This document shows positions 34,424 to 44,698 of a stretch of 64,000 bases of DNA, piece by piece (position 1 is the stretch's first letter; every line of letters starts with the position of its first letter). Made by a program: the position numbers and the translations under genes. The notes under the pieces were generated by a model that saw nothing but the letters and a program-made list of their open reading frames with translations, was not told where the DNA came from and ran no database searches. This DNA comes from Halothece sp. PCC 7418 (GTDB lineage: Bacteria; Cyanobacteriota; Cyanobacteriia; Cyanobacteriales; Rubidibacteraceae): the NCBI RefSeq assembly GCF_000317635.1, contig NC_019779.1:2728001-2792000 (forward strand). The letters run 5' to 3'.

Positions 34424-34714
34424 TTAATTTTCCTCTTGATAGGGTTTCGGTTCCCAGCGACGAATCAGCAGCGATCGCGCAATTAAAAATCCCAATAAAC
34501 CCAGCAAAACATTTGCCCAACCGCCTTGCGCCAGCCCATAAAAGCCCACACCTGCTAGCATTAAACGACCGAAATAACTGACTAGAAATAAGCGTAAGGG
34601 GGCATGAGTGGTGGTCAGCCGTTGGGTGGTTTGCCAAAGTCCCCAAAAGTAGAGACTTCCCAGCGCAAATCCAAAGGGGATCGCAACCATTTTTTCTAGG
34701 ACTTCACTGATCAT
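34424..34714 (-). CDS. atpR: N-ATPase accessory protein AtpR
   Basis: A 96-aa protein with three hydrophobic helices (VAIPFGFALGSLYFWGLWQT, LRLFLVSYFGRLMLAGVGFYGLA, WANVLLGLLGFLIARSLLI) and the conserved R in GRLML. AtpR is found only in N-ATPase operons and is thought to help assemble the c ring. It overlaps the atpQ stop by 11 bp and lies 30 bp upstream of atpB. Confidence 0.85.
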   Translation of the reverse strand: MISEVLEKMVAIPFGFALGSLYFWGLWQTTQRLTTTHAPLRLFLVSYFGRLMLAGVGFYGLAQGGWANVLLGLLGFLIARSLLIRRWEPKPYQEEN

Positions 34715-35042
34715 CCTGACTCCTCAACTCCTCTGACTCTTCTTCGGTTGTACTTTCCTGTTGAATCCAAAACCAAGCAATCCCACAGCCACAAGCTAGC
34801 CCGACTAAGATAGAAACTAAGAGGAGACTAGGGGATAATTGGGGAAACGCTGCATCTAACCCAATCCCAATGGCAACGCCAATGAGGGTGGGAATCGCCA
34901 CTGACCAGCCCACAATCCCCATCATCGCCAAACCAAACCAAATCCCTTCTCGTTTCTCTTCTTCACGGGCGCGACGACGTTCAGAGAGCTTGTGTTTAAT
35001 GGTTTCTTGAAATTGTTTTCGTGAGTCTGACTCTGTATTCAT
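34704..35042 (-). CDS. atpQ: N-ATPase accessory protein AtpQ/AtpI-like
   Basis: A 112-aa protein with a basic N-terminal helix (ETIKHKLSERRRAREEEKREG) and two membrane helices (LAMMGIVGWSVAIPTLIGVAIGIGLDA and LLLVSILVGLACGCGIAWFWI). The PTLIGVAIGxxLD string is typical of the ATPase gene 1/AtpI family. It lies directly after atpC, with 2 bp spacing, in the atpDCQRBEFAG order that defines N-ATPase operons. Confidence 0.87.
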   Translation of the reverse strand: MNTESDSRKQFQETIKHKLSERRRAREEEKREGIWFGLAMMGIVGWSVAIPTLIGVAIGIGLDAAFPQLSPSLLLVSILVGLACGCGIAWFWIQQESTTEEESEELRSQDDQ

Positions 35043-35044
35043 GT

Positions 35045-35430
35045 CTATCCTCCTGAACCATAGAGATGTCTCCTAAAATTGACTTCCAACCGCGCGATCG
35101 CGGCCCGAGTTTTTTGTTCAATTTCATCCAAACGGCGAAACTCCTCATCCACCAATTGTTCTAATGCTTCCAAATCGGTTCCTCCAATCGCCCGTTTGAC
35201 CGACACTAAAACCTCCTGACCCACTTTCACCAACAGCCCTTCATCCACCGCAACAAACTGTTCTTGGCGATACGTATCATCAAAGGAAAGAATGCCAGGC
35301 ACAAGGGAGGTGGCATAGTCAATGTGTTGCGGTAACAGGACAAATGCCCCATTTTCGGCTTCTGCGGAGACTTTTCGCGCTTCTTGTTCCAGAAACACCT
35401 TTGTCGGCAAAACGATTTTCAGATTCATCA

Positions 35431-35431
<1 letters not shown>
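35045..35431 (-). CDS. atpC: N-ATPase epsilon subunit
   Basis: F1 inhibitory/rotor subunit of 128 aa. The N-terminal beta sandwich is recognisable (LKIVLPTKVFLEQEARKVSAEAENGAFVLLPQHIDYATSLVPGIL), followed by the helical hairpin LEALEQLVDEEFRRLDEIEQKTRAAIARLE. Start ATG 35431 overlaps the last base of atpD, a coupling signature. Confidence 0.93.
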
Positions 35432-36873
<1,442 letters not shown>

Positions 36874-36987
36874 TTATTTTCATTGTAATGGTGTTACATA
36901 CTTAAATAAAAATAATGAGGCTGAGAAATTGCAAGAACGTCATGAAAATTCAAACTTGTCAATAAATATCAACCGACTGTCCTAAGA

Positions 36988-37425
36988 TCACTTTTCTACT
37001 AATTTCATCACCCGCAGGATAATCATGGTCAACCCCAGACCCATTAATCCTAATTGCCAAAGCCCTAAACCACTGACAATGCCTAACGCGGAAGAAATCC
37101 AAATGGCAGTTGCAGTGGTTAGTCCATGGACTTTATCTCGCTGTAAAATCGCTCCTGCACCGACAAATCCCACACCCGTTAAAATTCCCTGAATACTTCG
37201 CCCGATCAAACTTTCATCTCGTGAACCAATACCACTCTGTAACCCACCTAAAATCACTAAAGCTGCCCCTAAACTGACGAGCATATTTGTCCGCAGACCC
37301 GCCGATTTGCGATCACGTTCGCGATCCCAGCCGATAATTCCTCCGAAAATAACCGCAAGGATTAAGCGACCTGCTGCTTCAGACCAAGGAATAGGAGAAA
37401 GTATTGCAATTACAGGATCTATCAT
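36988..37425 (-). CDS. MgtC/SapB-family membrane protein
   Basis: A 145-aa protein with four to five helices. The family core is clear: GRLILAVIFGGIIGWDRERDRKSAGLRTNMLVSLGAALV and GILTGVGFVGAGAILQRDKVHGLTTATAIWISSALG. MgtC proteins help cells cope with low Mg2+ and were described as F-ATPase inhibitors in Salmonella. Its place just upstream of an ATPase operon is suggestive only. Confidence 0.88.
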   Translation of the reverse strand: MIDPVIAILSPIPWSEAAGRLILAVIFGGIIGWDRERDRKSAGLRTNMLVSLGAALVILGGLQSGIGSRDESLIGRSIQGILTGVGFVGAGAILQRDKVHGLTTATAIWISSALGIVSGLGLWQLGLMGLGLTMIILRVMKLVEK

Positions 37426-37507
37426 GTTTGTAGTCTGTAGCCCACTTGAGGAACAGTCTCTTAGAATAATGTTTTGACTTAATAACTTAATAATCGGTGT
37501 CTTGGAA

Positions 37508-38179
37508 ATGATGCAAAAAATTGGTTTTTTATTAGTCTGGCTGGGATTTATTGCTTATGCTTTCTGGTTTGCTCCCCCTGATGACCCCAATACGGCTGAT
37601 TTAATTCAAAAACTATCAGCGATGGAAGTCGAAGGAATTAATCCTCTCATTGTTTCCTTATTCAACTTGATGGGTATTTTACCTTTAATGTATGCTCCGC
37701 TTTTACTCATTGATGGCAAAGGACAAAAACTCGTTGCCTCACCTTTCGTTATTTTATCCTTTGCTGTTGGGGCTTTTGCCCTCTTACCCTACTTTGCGTT
37801 TAGAGAACCGAAACTCCCCTTTCCTGGGGAAAAAAGCTGGCTGTTAAAAATCTTAGATTCTCGTATCTTTGGGGTGTTACTCACCACTGTTTTTCTGCTA
37901 GTTCTGATTCCAGGATTAAGTAACGGCAATTGGAACGACTTTTTGATCCAGTGGCGAAATAGTCGCTTTATCCATGTGATGAGTTTAGATTTTTGTGTTT
38001 TAGTCTTACTGTTTCCTGCGATTTTACAAACCGATCTCAGTCGTCGCGGACTGAATGATTCCCCATTTTTTAACACTCTGATTTGGATTCCTTTGGTGGG
38101 ACCGTTACTCCATTTTTGTACGCGCCCACCTTTGATTGAAACGGAACAATTGGACAACACTCAAATCCCTCAATCATGA
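37508..38179 (+). CDS. Unrecognised cyanobacterial membrane protein
   Basis: A 223-aa protein with about five membrane helices ([104 protein letters not shown]). The [24 protein letters not shown] loop is typical of a conserved cyanobacterial family without known function. I use ATG 37508 (MMQKIGF) rather than the TTG two codons earlier. It converges on lipA with a 6-bp overlap of the 3' ends. Confidence 0.72.
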   Translation: MMQKIGFLLVWLGFIAYAFWFAPPDDPNTADLIQKLSAMEVEGINPLIVSLFNLMGILPLMYAPLLLIDGKGQKLVASPFVILSFAVGAFALLPYFAFREPKLPFPGEKSWLLKILDSRIFGVLLTTVFLLVLIPGLSNGNWNDFLIQWRNSRFIHVMSLDFCVLVLLFPAILQTDLSRRGLNDSPFFNTLIWIPLVGPLLHFCTRPPLIETEQLDNTQIPQS

Positions 38180-39064
38180 CTTGAAAGCGGGTTTAGAACG
38201 CGGATGGGATTTCATCAGTGCTTGAACTTGTTCCGCATGATAAGAACTGCGGGTGAGTGGCGAGGAAACCACTTGCAAAAAACCAATGCTTTCGCCATAC
38301 TGTTGCCATCTGGCAAATGTTTCTGGAGTGACAAACTGTTTTACTCCTAAATGTTTTTGCGTGGGCTGTAGGTATTGTCCAATGGTGACAATATCACAGT
38401 CCACATTACGCAGATCATCCATCACGGCTTTCACTTCCGCCTCGGTTTCTTCCCAACCGACCATTAAGCCAGACTTGGTGTAAATCCAAGGAGCAAGTTC
38501 ACGGGTTTTTTGCAGGAGTTGCAGCGATCGCGCATAATCTCCTTGGGGACGCACTCTGCGATATAAGCGAGGAATCGTTTCGATGTTATGGTTTAACACA
38601 TCTGGTTCTGCATCTAAAATGGTCGCTAGTGCATCCCAATTGCCACATAGATCAGGAATTAACAGTTCGATCGTGGTTTGAGGAGAAACCTTACGAACCG
38701 CTTCTATACAACGAACAAACTGTGATGCTCCTTCATCTGGTAAATCATCGCGATTCACTGAAGTAATTACCACATGATTCAACCCCATTTTCTCCACTGC
38801 TTCTGCAAGGTGCAAAGGTTCTAAGGGATCAAGGGCTTGGGGTTTTTTCTCAAAGTCAATGTCACAATAAGGGCAAGCGCGAGTACAAGCCGGTCCCATA
38901 ATTAAAAAGGTTGCAGTTCCCTTCTGAAAGCATTCGCCGATATTAGGACAAGAGGCTTCCTCACAAACTGTATTCAACTTTAATTCACGTAGCGTCTCTT
39001 TAACTTTGCCGACGCGCTCAAATTGAGGGGCTTTTACTCTTAACCAATCAGGCTTTACCGTCAC
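38174..39064 (-). CDS. lipA: Lipoyl synthase
   Basis: Radical-SAM enzyme that inserts two sulfurs into octanoyl groups on the lipoyl domains of 2-oxoacid dehydrogenases and the glycine cleavage system. The auxiliary cluster cysteines (C34, C39, C45 in [12 protein letters not shown]) and the SAM-cluster CxxxCxxC (C60, C64, C67 in CTRACPYC) are both present, and the family RSSYHAE end is intact. Length 296 aa is normal. Confidence 0.97.
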   Translation of the reverse strand: MTVKPDWLRVKAPQFERVGKVKETLRELKLNTVCEEASCPNIGECFQKGTATFLIMGPACTRACPYCDIDFEKKPQALDPLEPLHLAEAVEKMGLNHVVITSVNRDDLPDEGASQFVRCIEAVRKVSPQTTIELLIPDLCGNWDALATILDAEPDVLNHNIETIPRLYRRVRPQGDYARSLQLLQKTRELAPWIYTKSGLMVGWEETEAEVKAVMDDLRNVDCDIVTIGQYLQPTQKHLGVKQFVTPETFARWQQYGESIGFLQVVSSPLTRSSYHAEQVQALMKSHPRSKPAFKS

Positions 39065-39172
39065 GCTATATTTGCTCCAGAACTAGGGTTACGCTTTCTC
39101 ATCTTATCGTGGGATTTCCAACCCAAGCAATGTTATCTCTAAAAATCTTGTGGTATGATATGGGGAGATTAT

Positions 39173-39246
<74 letters not shown>

Positions 39247-39270
39247 TTTTGATACCTTAGAGAACTACTT

Positions 39271-39441
39271 TCAAAGAATAAAAATCTGTTCAGGTTCAAG
39301 AGCCAAGTTTAGCAGTGCCTGTCTCGCAAGGTCTTTCCTTGTCGGAATACCCAAGCCACGTTTTCCTTTGCGACCTAGTTTTGGAATTTAGACTCGTCTT
39401 AAGGACTTACTTTTCCCTGCTGACTCTGTCGTGTTGTCAGT
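39271..39441 (-). pseudogene. Group II intron reverse transcriptase remnant
   Basis: On the minus strand, a frame reads ...KSKSLRRV, an in-frame TAA, IPKLGRKGKRGLGIPTRKD and LARQALLNLALEPE, then a stop. SLRRVxIPKxxGKxRPLGIPTxxDRxxQALxxLALEPE is the hallmark region of group II intron reverse transcriptase/maturases. The rest of the gene is gone and one codon has become a stop. It lies just downstream of the tRNA-Pro gene. No intron RNA domains are visible. Confidence 0.6.
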
Positions 39442-39463
39442 GGAGATAACTCTTGCTATTGTA

Positions 39464-39478
39464 TGATAATGATTATCA
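39464..39478. promoter_or_regulatory. Zur-box palindrome upstream of the porin gene
   Basis: TGATAATGATTATCA is a perfect 7-1-7 palindrome (17 bp with the outer A/T pair) lying 18 bp before the porin ATG. It matches the cyanobacterial Zur-box form TGATAATNATTATCA, with related copies at 57204-57218 and 60553-60567. Its place close to the start fits repression when zinc is plentiful. Confidence 0.8.
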
Positions 39479-39496
39479 TTTTAGTGAGGAGTGAAG

Positions 39497-41089
39497 ATGC
39501 AAGATTTACGCAAGCAAGGGCTTGCAGTTTTTGGAATGATGACGATTTTGTTCAATGGGGGGAACGTTGCCCAAGGACAATCTTTGAGAGGTGATTCTTC
39601 GCAAGTAAACAATGTTTTTGAACTGCGAGATGTGTCTCCTGATGACTGGGCATTTGAAGCACTACGGAATTTAATTGAACGCTACGGTTGTCTTGCGGGT
39701 TCTCCTGATGGGCGTTTTGATGGTAACCGCGCTCTCACCCGTTACGAATTTGCAGCAGCCTTAGCGCAATGTTTGCGACAGATTGAAGATTTGATCAGCA
39801 ATAACCCAACAGATGTAACCGAAGCAGACTTAGCAACCCTACAACGCCTCACGAGAGACTTTGAAGCTGAACTGACCGCCCTCAGCACGCGAGTGGATAA
39901 CTTGGAAGCACGCACCACCTTTTTAGAAGACAATCAGTTTTCCACCACAACCAAACTCAGAGGAACGGTACTGTTTTCTGTCAATAGTGCTTTTGGTAGC
40001 AACCAAGCTGTCCCTGTTTTTATTGATGCGAATGACGCTTCTGACATTGATGAAGGTTTAGTCTTCAATAACCGCGTTCGTCTCAATTTTGATAGCAGTT
40101 TTACTGGGCGCGATCTTCTCAAAGTGCGTCTTGATGCTACAGATGTCACCCGTTTTAATGCACCAAGCACGACAGGAACAAATATGACTCGCCTTGCCTT
40201 CGATCGCGATACTGATGGCAATGTTGTCCTTGGCAAATTATTTTATAAAGCAGCCGTAGGAGAGCGATTTTCTTACGCGATCGATGCCAGCAGAGGACGC
40301 TTTAACGCTCACATTGACAACTTTAACGGTTTTTTCGCCAATGCAGTCAAAGGCTCAATTTCCAACTTTGGGCGCATGAATCCTATTTATATTCAGGGGG
40401 CTGCGGGGGCTGGCGTAACCTTCAACTATGAACTCAGCGACGCACTCACCCTTTCTGCGGGATATCTTGGTCGTAACCCTTCTGATGTGAATCAAGGCTT
40501 ATTTAACGGTTCTTATGCAGCCTTAGGACAACTTGCGTTTTATCCCAGCGAGAACCTCAGTTTAGGGTTAACTTATGTCCGCGCCTATTATCCAGGGGGA
40601 GAACCCTTTGTTTCTGGGGGAACAGGAAGCCGTGTCGCCAACGCTCCTTTTAGCGGGAATATTGCCACCTCAGCCAATCATTTTGGCTTGCAAGCAAACT
40701 CTCGGATTAGCTCTAATTTTATCATTGCGGGGTGGGCGGGATTAACCCAAGCGCAAGCGGAAGAAGATGGGATTGGTTTTGCTGGAACGCCTGTCAGTGC
40801 TGGGGATGATGCAACGGTTTTCAACTGGGCGTTAACCTTTGCCTTCCCGAATGTGGGTAGTCGAGGCAGTCGCGCAGGGATTATTATTGGTCAACCGCCC
40901 AAAGTAACCGCAAACGATGGCGGGCCCACTGGCGATGAAAGTGCGTTTCACTTAGAAGGGTCTTATCGGTATCAAGTGAATGCTAATTTGAGTATCGAGC
41001 CTGGGGTTTTAGTGATTTTTAATCCTGAAAATAACGGTGAGAATGACACAATTACTGTGGGATTAGTCCGTACCATTTTTACTTTTTAA
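39497..41089 (+). CDS. SLH-domain outer-membrane porin, probably zinc-regulated
   Basis: A 530-aa precursor with a signal peptide (GLAVFGMMTILFNGGNVAQGQ). An SLH domain that anchors to peptidoglycan follows (about 48-105, DDWAFEALRNLIERYGCLAGSPDGRFDGNRALTRYEFAAAL), then a coiled coil (about 110-145) and an OprB-like beta barrel. Cyanobacterial porins of this build include iron-uptake porins. Here the Zur box in the promoter suggests zinc passage or a need under zinc limitation (inference). I use the ATG at 39497; a GTG two codons upstream is also in frame. A GAGG ribosome-binding site precedes it. Confidence 0.88.
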   Translation: MQDLRKQGLAVFGMMTILFNGGNVAQGQSLRGDSSQVNNVFELRDVSPDDWAFEALRNLIERYGCLAGSPDGRFDGNRALTRYEFAAALAQCLRQIEDLISNNPTDVTEADLATLQRLTRDFEAELTALSTRVDNLEARTTFLEDNQFSTTTKLRGTVLFSVNSAFGSNQAVPVFIDANDASDIDEGLVFNNRVRLNFDSSFTGRDLLKVRLDATDVTRFNAPSTTGTNMTRLAFDRDTDGNVVLGKLFYKAAVGERFSYAIDASRGRFNAHIDNFNGFFANAVKGSISNFGRMNPIYIQGAAGAGVTFNYELSDALTLSAGYLGRNPSDVNQGLFNGSYAALGQLAFYPSENLSLGLTYVRAYYPGGEPFVSGGTGSRVANAPFSGNIATSANHFGLQANSRISSNFIIAGWAGLTQAQAEEDGIGFAGTPVSAGDDATVFNWALTFAFPNVGSRGSRAGIIIGQPPKVTANDGGPTGDESAFHLEGSYRYQVNANLSIEPGVLVIFNPENNGENDTITVGLVRTIFTF

Positions 41090-41682
41090 TTTTCGGCAAA
41101 GCGTAAAATCTGACTCGCACTGAGGTTAAACTCTGGAATCACCGTTGATTTCAGAGGAGTGTCCCCTGTGTAAACTGTATCCTCATATTTGCCGTTAACC
41201 CAAAGACAGACAGTTACTTGTTGGGTTTCGCGATCGATGATCCAGTATTCGGTAATTCCTCGCGCTGCGTATTCGGTATGTTTATAACGATAATCGCGAT
41301 CGCGATTTTCCTGTCCTGGGGAAACCACTTCTACCACTAAAGCAGGCGGGGGCATATCTTCAGTAATTATGTTTCTTGAATTGCCCATTAAGGCTTGATA
41401 TGCTTCTTCAGTTAAAACTGCCAGATCAGGTAAGCGCACGGTCGCACGTTTGCCAGTAACAGTGACTTCTAAATCCTTGAGATTAATCAATGCAATAGAG
41501 ATAAATTTTGCCAGTTCCAACATTAAGAATTTGGCAAGTTTACAGTTTTCAGGGGACTCTGTCGGCATTTCTATTAATTCTCCATCGACCAGTTCATACC
41601 GTTGATCACTACCGTCGTCATAAGCCAGAAACTCCTCTAAAGTGAAGAGTTGAGATTGATTAGAGATACTTTGCATGGTCAT
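41086..41682 (-). CDS. Uma2-family (DUF820) putative endonuclease-like protein
   Basis: A 198-aa Uma2 protein: LFTLEEFLAYDDGSDQRYELVDGELIEMPTES, then the PD-(D/E)XK-like core RLPDLAVL..., ALVVEVVSPGQENRDRDYRYKHTEYAARGITEYWIID. D, E and the Lys/Tyr region are in the family positions, so it looks intact. GGAGG lies about 9 bp before the ATG. Its stop codon overlaps that of the porin by 4 bp (convergent). Confidence 0.9.
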   Translation of the reverse strand: MTMQSISNQSQLFTLEEFLAYDDGSDQRYELVDGELIEMPTESPENCKLAKFLMLELAKFISIALINLKDLEVTVTGKRATVRLPDLAVLTEEAYQALMGNSRNIITEDMPPPALVVEVVSPGQENRDRDYRYKHTEYAARGITEYWIIDRETQQVTVCLWVNGKYEDTVYTGDTPLKSTVIPEFNLSASQILRFAEN

Positions 41683-41895
41683 TACGCCAGCCTCCTTTTC
41701 CTTATTTCCCAGTTTATCGGTTTTAATGGCTGCAATCAGGAAACTTCGTTATTCTAGAGGGGTTCAAAATCAAAATAATAAATAAAAGTTAAACTAAACC
41801 GTAGGGTTTGCCTCGCCCACCTGATACCAACTCCATCTCTTCGACTGTCGGAAATCTTATGATCGGGTAGTCTTATAACCATATAACTTTTAACA

Positions 41896-42144
41896 ATGAC
41901 TAATAACTATATTCAGGTACTCAGTCAAATTAAATCCCTTAGCCTCTCTGAGAAGTTAAAACTACTGGGCGAGTTAAAAGAATTAGTTAATCAACCCGTA
42001 GAAGTTGAAGGAGAAGATGAAACCATTCCAATTGAGGAAATTATTCAAAGTCAAACTGCCTGGGATGATTATACATCTGGAAAAGATCAAGGAATTTCTT
42101 CTCAAGAATTAAAGCATCAGTTATTAGAAGATGATTTTGCTTGA
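41896..42144 (+). CDS. Antitoxin-like protein
   Basis: An 82-aa acidic protein of the cyanobacterial antitoxin kind: YIQVLSQIKSLSLSEKLKLLGELKELVNQ followed by an acidic, flexible C-terminus (TIPIEEIIQSQTAWDDYTSGKDQGIS). It overlaps the start of a RelE-like toxin remnant by 14 bp, as in intact pairs. Confidence 0.7.
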   Translation: MTNNYIQVLSQIKSLSLSEKLKLLGELKELVNQPVEVEGEDETIPIEEIIQSQTAWDDYTSGKDQGISSQELKHQLLEDDFA

Positions 42145-42274
42145 TTATATTCTATTAAAACCAGCTGAGCGCTATTTAAGGCGAATGAAATCTGATGAGC
42201 AAATTCGGATTCTGAATGCGTTAGATACTTTAATTTCTAATCCTTCAATTTTAGATATTAAACCGTTAAGATGA
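42131..42274 (+). pseudogene. Truncated RelE-like toxin
   Basis: Forty-seven codons encode MILLDYILLKPAERYLRRMK and SDEQIRILNALDTLISNPSI, then LDIKPLR and stop. Normal members continue with a G-R-x-D...WRLRVGxYRVIF beta sheet of about 40 more residues, which contains the active site. That part is absent, and the following DNA belongs to another gene on the minus strand. The toxin is therefore dead and the antitoxin orphaned. Confidence 0.65.
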
Positions 42275-42700
42275 CCAACTGTCTAAAGTGCTAAAAACAA
42301 ACCATTGAATGTGATAAAACCATTCTCCAATTTTGGTAAATTGCAATGGAAATAATAGTAAATAGAAAATTGTTCTCAAAATTTTGCTAAAAATTGAACT
42401 AATCCCCAAACAGCCACTGTTATTCAACTGTTGATTTTCGCGATCTGTGTTTTCTGGGGTAACATTTTTATCCCCTTTCCAAATATCTTTTTCAACCGTT
42501 ACGCTATCTATCCATAAGACCAAACTCATCGCAACTATTAGCGCGATCGCGCTGCCAGTAACACTCATCTTTGATGGATTAGAAACATCATCAGCAACGC
42601 TAAAATCAGCAACTCCAAGAAAGAAAAAAACTAAGCCTAAAAGGAATAAATAAATTCCGCCAAGTAGAGTCATAAACCATGTCAGAGAAGGGAGTTGCAT
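42266..42700 (-). CDS. Unrecognised membrane protein
   Basis: A 144-aa protein with about three membrane helices (TWFMTLLGGIYLFLLGLVFFFLGVA, SAIALIVAMSLVLWIDSV, ILRTIFYLLLFPLQFTKI) and a charged loop between helices 2 and 3. I do not recognise a family. Its 3' end overlaps the truncated toxin by 9 bp, so the breakpoint that removed the toxin's end lies at its tail. Confidence 0.55.
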   Translation of the reverse strand: MQLPSLTWFMTLLGGIYLFLLGLVFFFLGVADFSVADDVSNPSKMSVTGSAIALIVAMSLVLWIDSVTVEKDIWKGDKNVTPENTDRENQQLNNSGCLGISSIFSKILRTIFYLLLFPLQFTKIGEWFYHIQWFVFSTLDSWSS

Positions 42701-42764
42701 AATCAGAACTTTCTTTTCTAGAAAATGGTTATTGTTGTATTTTAATCTGAATCAGTGTACTCTT

Positions 42765-42795
42765 GTAGGTTGGGTTGAGGAACGAAACCCAACAT
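42765..42795. repeat. TTGGGTT/AACCCAA hairpin repeat
   Basis: GGTTGGGTT and AAACCCAAC form a short stem, of the same family as the hairpins inside the 219-bp tandem repeat at 22 kb. It is followed by ACGGTTCATGG...AAAGAACGAAGAAC, which also recurs at 5880-5920 and 22070-22100. These are dispersed intergenic repeats. Confidence 0.6.
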
Positions 42796-42897
42796 CAATT
42801 CGTTATTGGTTGACGGTTCATGGTTCGCGGTTGAACAAAGAACGAAGAACAAGTTAATGTTATCATTCTAGAGTGGGCATCGCCCGCCTAATACCAA

Positions 42898-43902
42898 TTA
42901 CCCTTCAACATAAAAATCAGTGTTGGGCAGTTTCCCTCCCAAAAGTTTAGGATTGACCTGCATCAGTGACTGATAAAACACTTCCAACTCTGACTGTGCT
43001 TCCGCTGCACTGAGATATTCAAACCGATTTTTAGCCAAAGATTGCTCAATCACTGCTGGCGGTAAATCCATATATTTCGACCCTAACTCCGCTGCTGCGG
43101 TGGGGTTTTCTTGTATCCAGTCCAGAGAGTTTCGCAACTCAGCATGGATTAATTCCACTACATCGGGATGCTGGTCTGTTAAACTCTTTAAGATGGAAAC
43201 CCCTGCTTGCGGGAAACGGGCGGTTTGACCCGTGACTTCTCCCCAAGTTTCTCGAAAATCTAAAGTGTAAAAAAGCTCGATATTTTGTTCTTTTCCTTTC
43301 GCCACAACAGCGCTAGCGCGAGGTTCAGCAAATACTCCCGCCTCTCCTTGTCCCACCAGTAACAGTTGAGCCGTGGATTGAAAATCTTGAGTGGAAACAA
43401 TGGTTAAATCTTCATCAGGATTGAGTCCCGCCTGAGTAGCAAGAAAACGGAAGATCATTTCTGGCATACTGCCCTGAAATGGAATCAAAACCGACTTTCC
43501 GCGCAAATCTTCCCAAGTGGCAATGCTGCTATCTGGAGAGAGAACATAAATATTGCCCCAAATCATGACATTAAGCAACCGTAGAGGAAACTCTTTTTGA
43601 TACAGCCCCGCAGACAGTAAAGTAGGATTAGCTGCCATTTGTCCTTGTCCAGAGGTTAACAGGGCTTTCATTTGTTCATGGTTGCGAATGGGAATAAACT
43701 CTAGATTGGGGACTTTTTGCAAAAGACGGCTTTCTTCAATCAGATAAGCGAGGGGAATGGCAATTAAAATAGGAGAACCGCCAATCCCGAGAGAGGACAG
43801 TTGTTGACCCTGTGAAGGGGGGGTTTGACGATCGCAGCTACTGGCAACAACTAATCCGCTAGCGGTCATGATTTGTAAGAAACGGCGACGATTGTATGGC
43901 AT
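42898..43902 (-). CDS. ABC transporter substrate-binding protein (NMT1/SsuA-like)
   Basis: A periplasmic or membrane-anchored binding protein of 334 aa. The N-terminus MPYNRRRFLQIMTASGLVVASSC combines a twin-arginine motif with a lipobox-like Cys, so it may be a Tat-exported lipoprotein. The body matches the NMT1/THI5-SsuA/TauA class that serves sulfonate, taurine, nitrate or pyrimidine-precursor uptake; the ligand cannot be read. It is followed on the same strand order by its ATPase and permease (encoded upstream), so the three form one transporter. Confidence 0.85.
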   Translation of the reverse strand: MPYNRRRFLQIMTASGLVVASSCDRQTPPSQGQQLSSLGIGGSPILIAIPLAYLIEESRLLQKVPNLEFIPIRNHEQMKALLTSGQGQMAANPTLLSAGLYQKEFPLRLLNVMIWGNIYVLSPDSSIATWEDLRGKSVLIPFQGSMPEMIFRFLATQAGLNPDEDLTIVSTQDFQSTAQLLLVGQGEAGVFAEPRASAVVAKGKEQNIELFYTLDFRETWGEVTGQTARFPQAGVSILKSLTDQHPDVVELIHAELRNSLDWIQENPTAAAELGSKYMDLPPAVIEQSLAKNRFEYLSAAEAQSELEVFYQSLMQVNPKLLGGKLPNTDFYVEG

Positions 43903-43907
43903 AGAAC

Positions 43908-44654
43908 TTAAAAAAGAGAGAGAGGCGTTTCAAGGCTAAAGCTGGCTGCAACTTCTGGCACGGCTTGCAACTGAGCTAAAATCCGATAGATATAAGCAGC
44001 ATCCCGTTGTTGAGGCGGTTTTTCATTTTCCCAGCAATAAACCATCCGAGCGGGTCGCGCTGAAAAAACGATTAAATGATCGGCCATGAGAACTGCTTCG
44101 GCGAGATCGTGAGTGACTAAAATAGCGGTGGTTTCGTGTTCGGTGACCCAATTCATGACTAATTGTTGGGCTTGTCCTCGTGTTCCCAAATCAAGAGAAC
44201 TAAATGGCTCATCCAATAAGAGTAAACTGGGATTAATGGCAAATGCTCTGGCAAGATTGACCCGTTGTTTCATCCCGCCACTGAGTTGCTGGGGATACAG
44301 GTGAGTAGCATCGGCTAAACCCACTTTTTCAGCGAGGGTACGCGCTCTTTGCCGTCGTCGTGTCTGATTGACTCCTTGGGCTTTCAGACCAATGGCAATA
44401 TTTTCCACTGTGGTGTACCAAGGAAACAAGCAAGGCTCTTGAAAGACATAAGCAACGGATGATAGGCTTTGCGCGACCTTTCCCGCAGTGGGAGAGACCA
44501 AACCAGCAAGGAGGTTGAGAAGAGTGGTTTTGCCACAGCCAGAGGGCCCCATCAGACAGAGAATTTGGCTAGGTTTAACGCTGAGGCTGATTTCGTCTAA
44601 AACCAGTCGCGAGCCGTATTGGTGAGTAATTCGATCGAGTAATTGTACAGTCAT
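43908..44654 (-). CDS. ABC transporter ATP-binding protein (SsuB/TauB-like)
   Basis: The 248-aa nucleotide-binding domain: Walker A GPSGCGKTTLL, Q-loop VFQEPCLFPW, signature LSGGMKQRVNLARAF, Walker B LLLLDEPFSSLD and the switch His in ILVTHDLAEAV. The VFQEPCLFPWYTT string is typical of SsuB/TauB/NrtD proteins. It lies 5 bp upstream of the binding-protein gene. Confidence 0.93.
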   Translation of the reverse strand: MTVQLLDRITHQYGSRLVLDEISLSVKPSQILCLMGPSGCGKTTLLNLLAGLVSPTAGKVAQSLSSVAYVFQEPCLFPWYTTVENIAIGLKAQGVNQTRRRQRARTLAEKVGLADATHLYPQQLSGGMKQRVNLARAFAINPSLLLLDEPFSSLDLGTRGQAQQLVMNWVTEHETTAILVTHDLAEAVLMADHLIVFSARPARMVYCWENEKPPQQRDAAYIYRILAQLQAVPEVAASFSLETPLSLF

Positions 44655-44665
44655 TAGTCATTATT

Positions 44666-44694
44666 TCCCCCCTTTCAAAGGGGGGCTAGGGGGG
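44666..44694. repeat. CCCCCCTTT/AAAGGGGGG palindromic repeat
   Basis: CCCCCCTTTC pairs with AAAGGGGGG, followed by CTAGGGGGG. It belongs to the same family as 60197-60240 and 62520-62562. It sits in the 44-bp gap between the permease and ATPase genes of the transporter. Confidence 0.8.
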
Positions 44695-44698
44695 ATTT

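Noticed and set aside
39464-39478. Fur (iron) box
   Set aside because: The 7-1-7 palindrome TGATAATNATTATCA matches the Zur form, and two similar boxes stand before zinc genes. Some Fur binding cannot be excluded.
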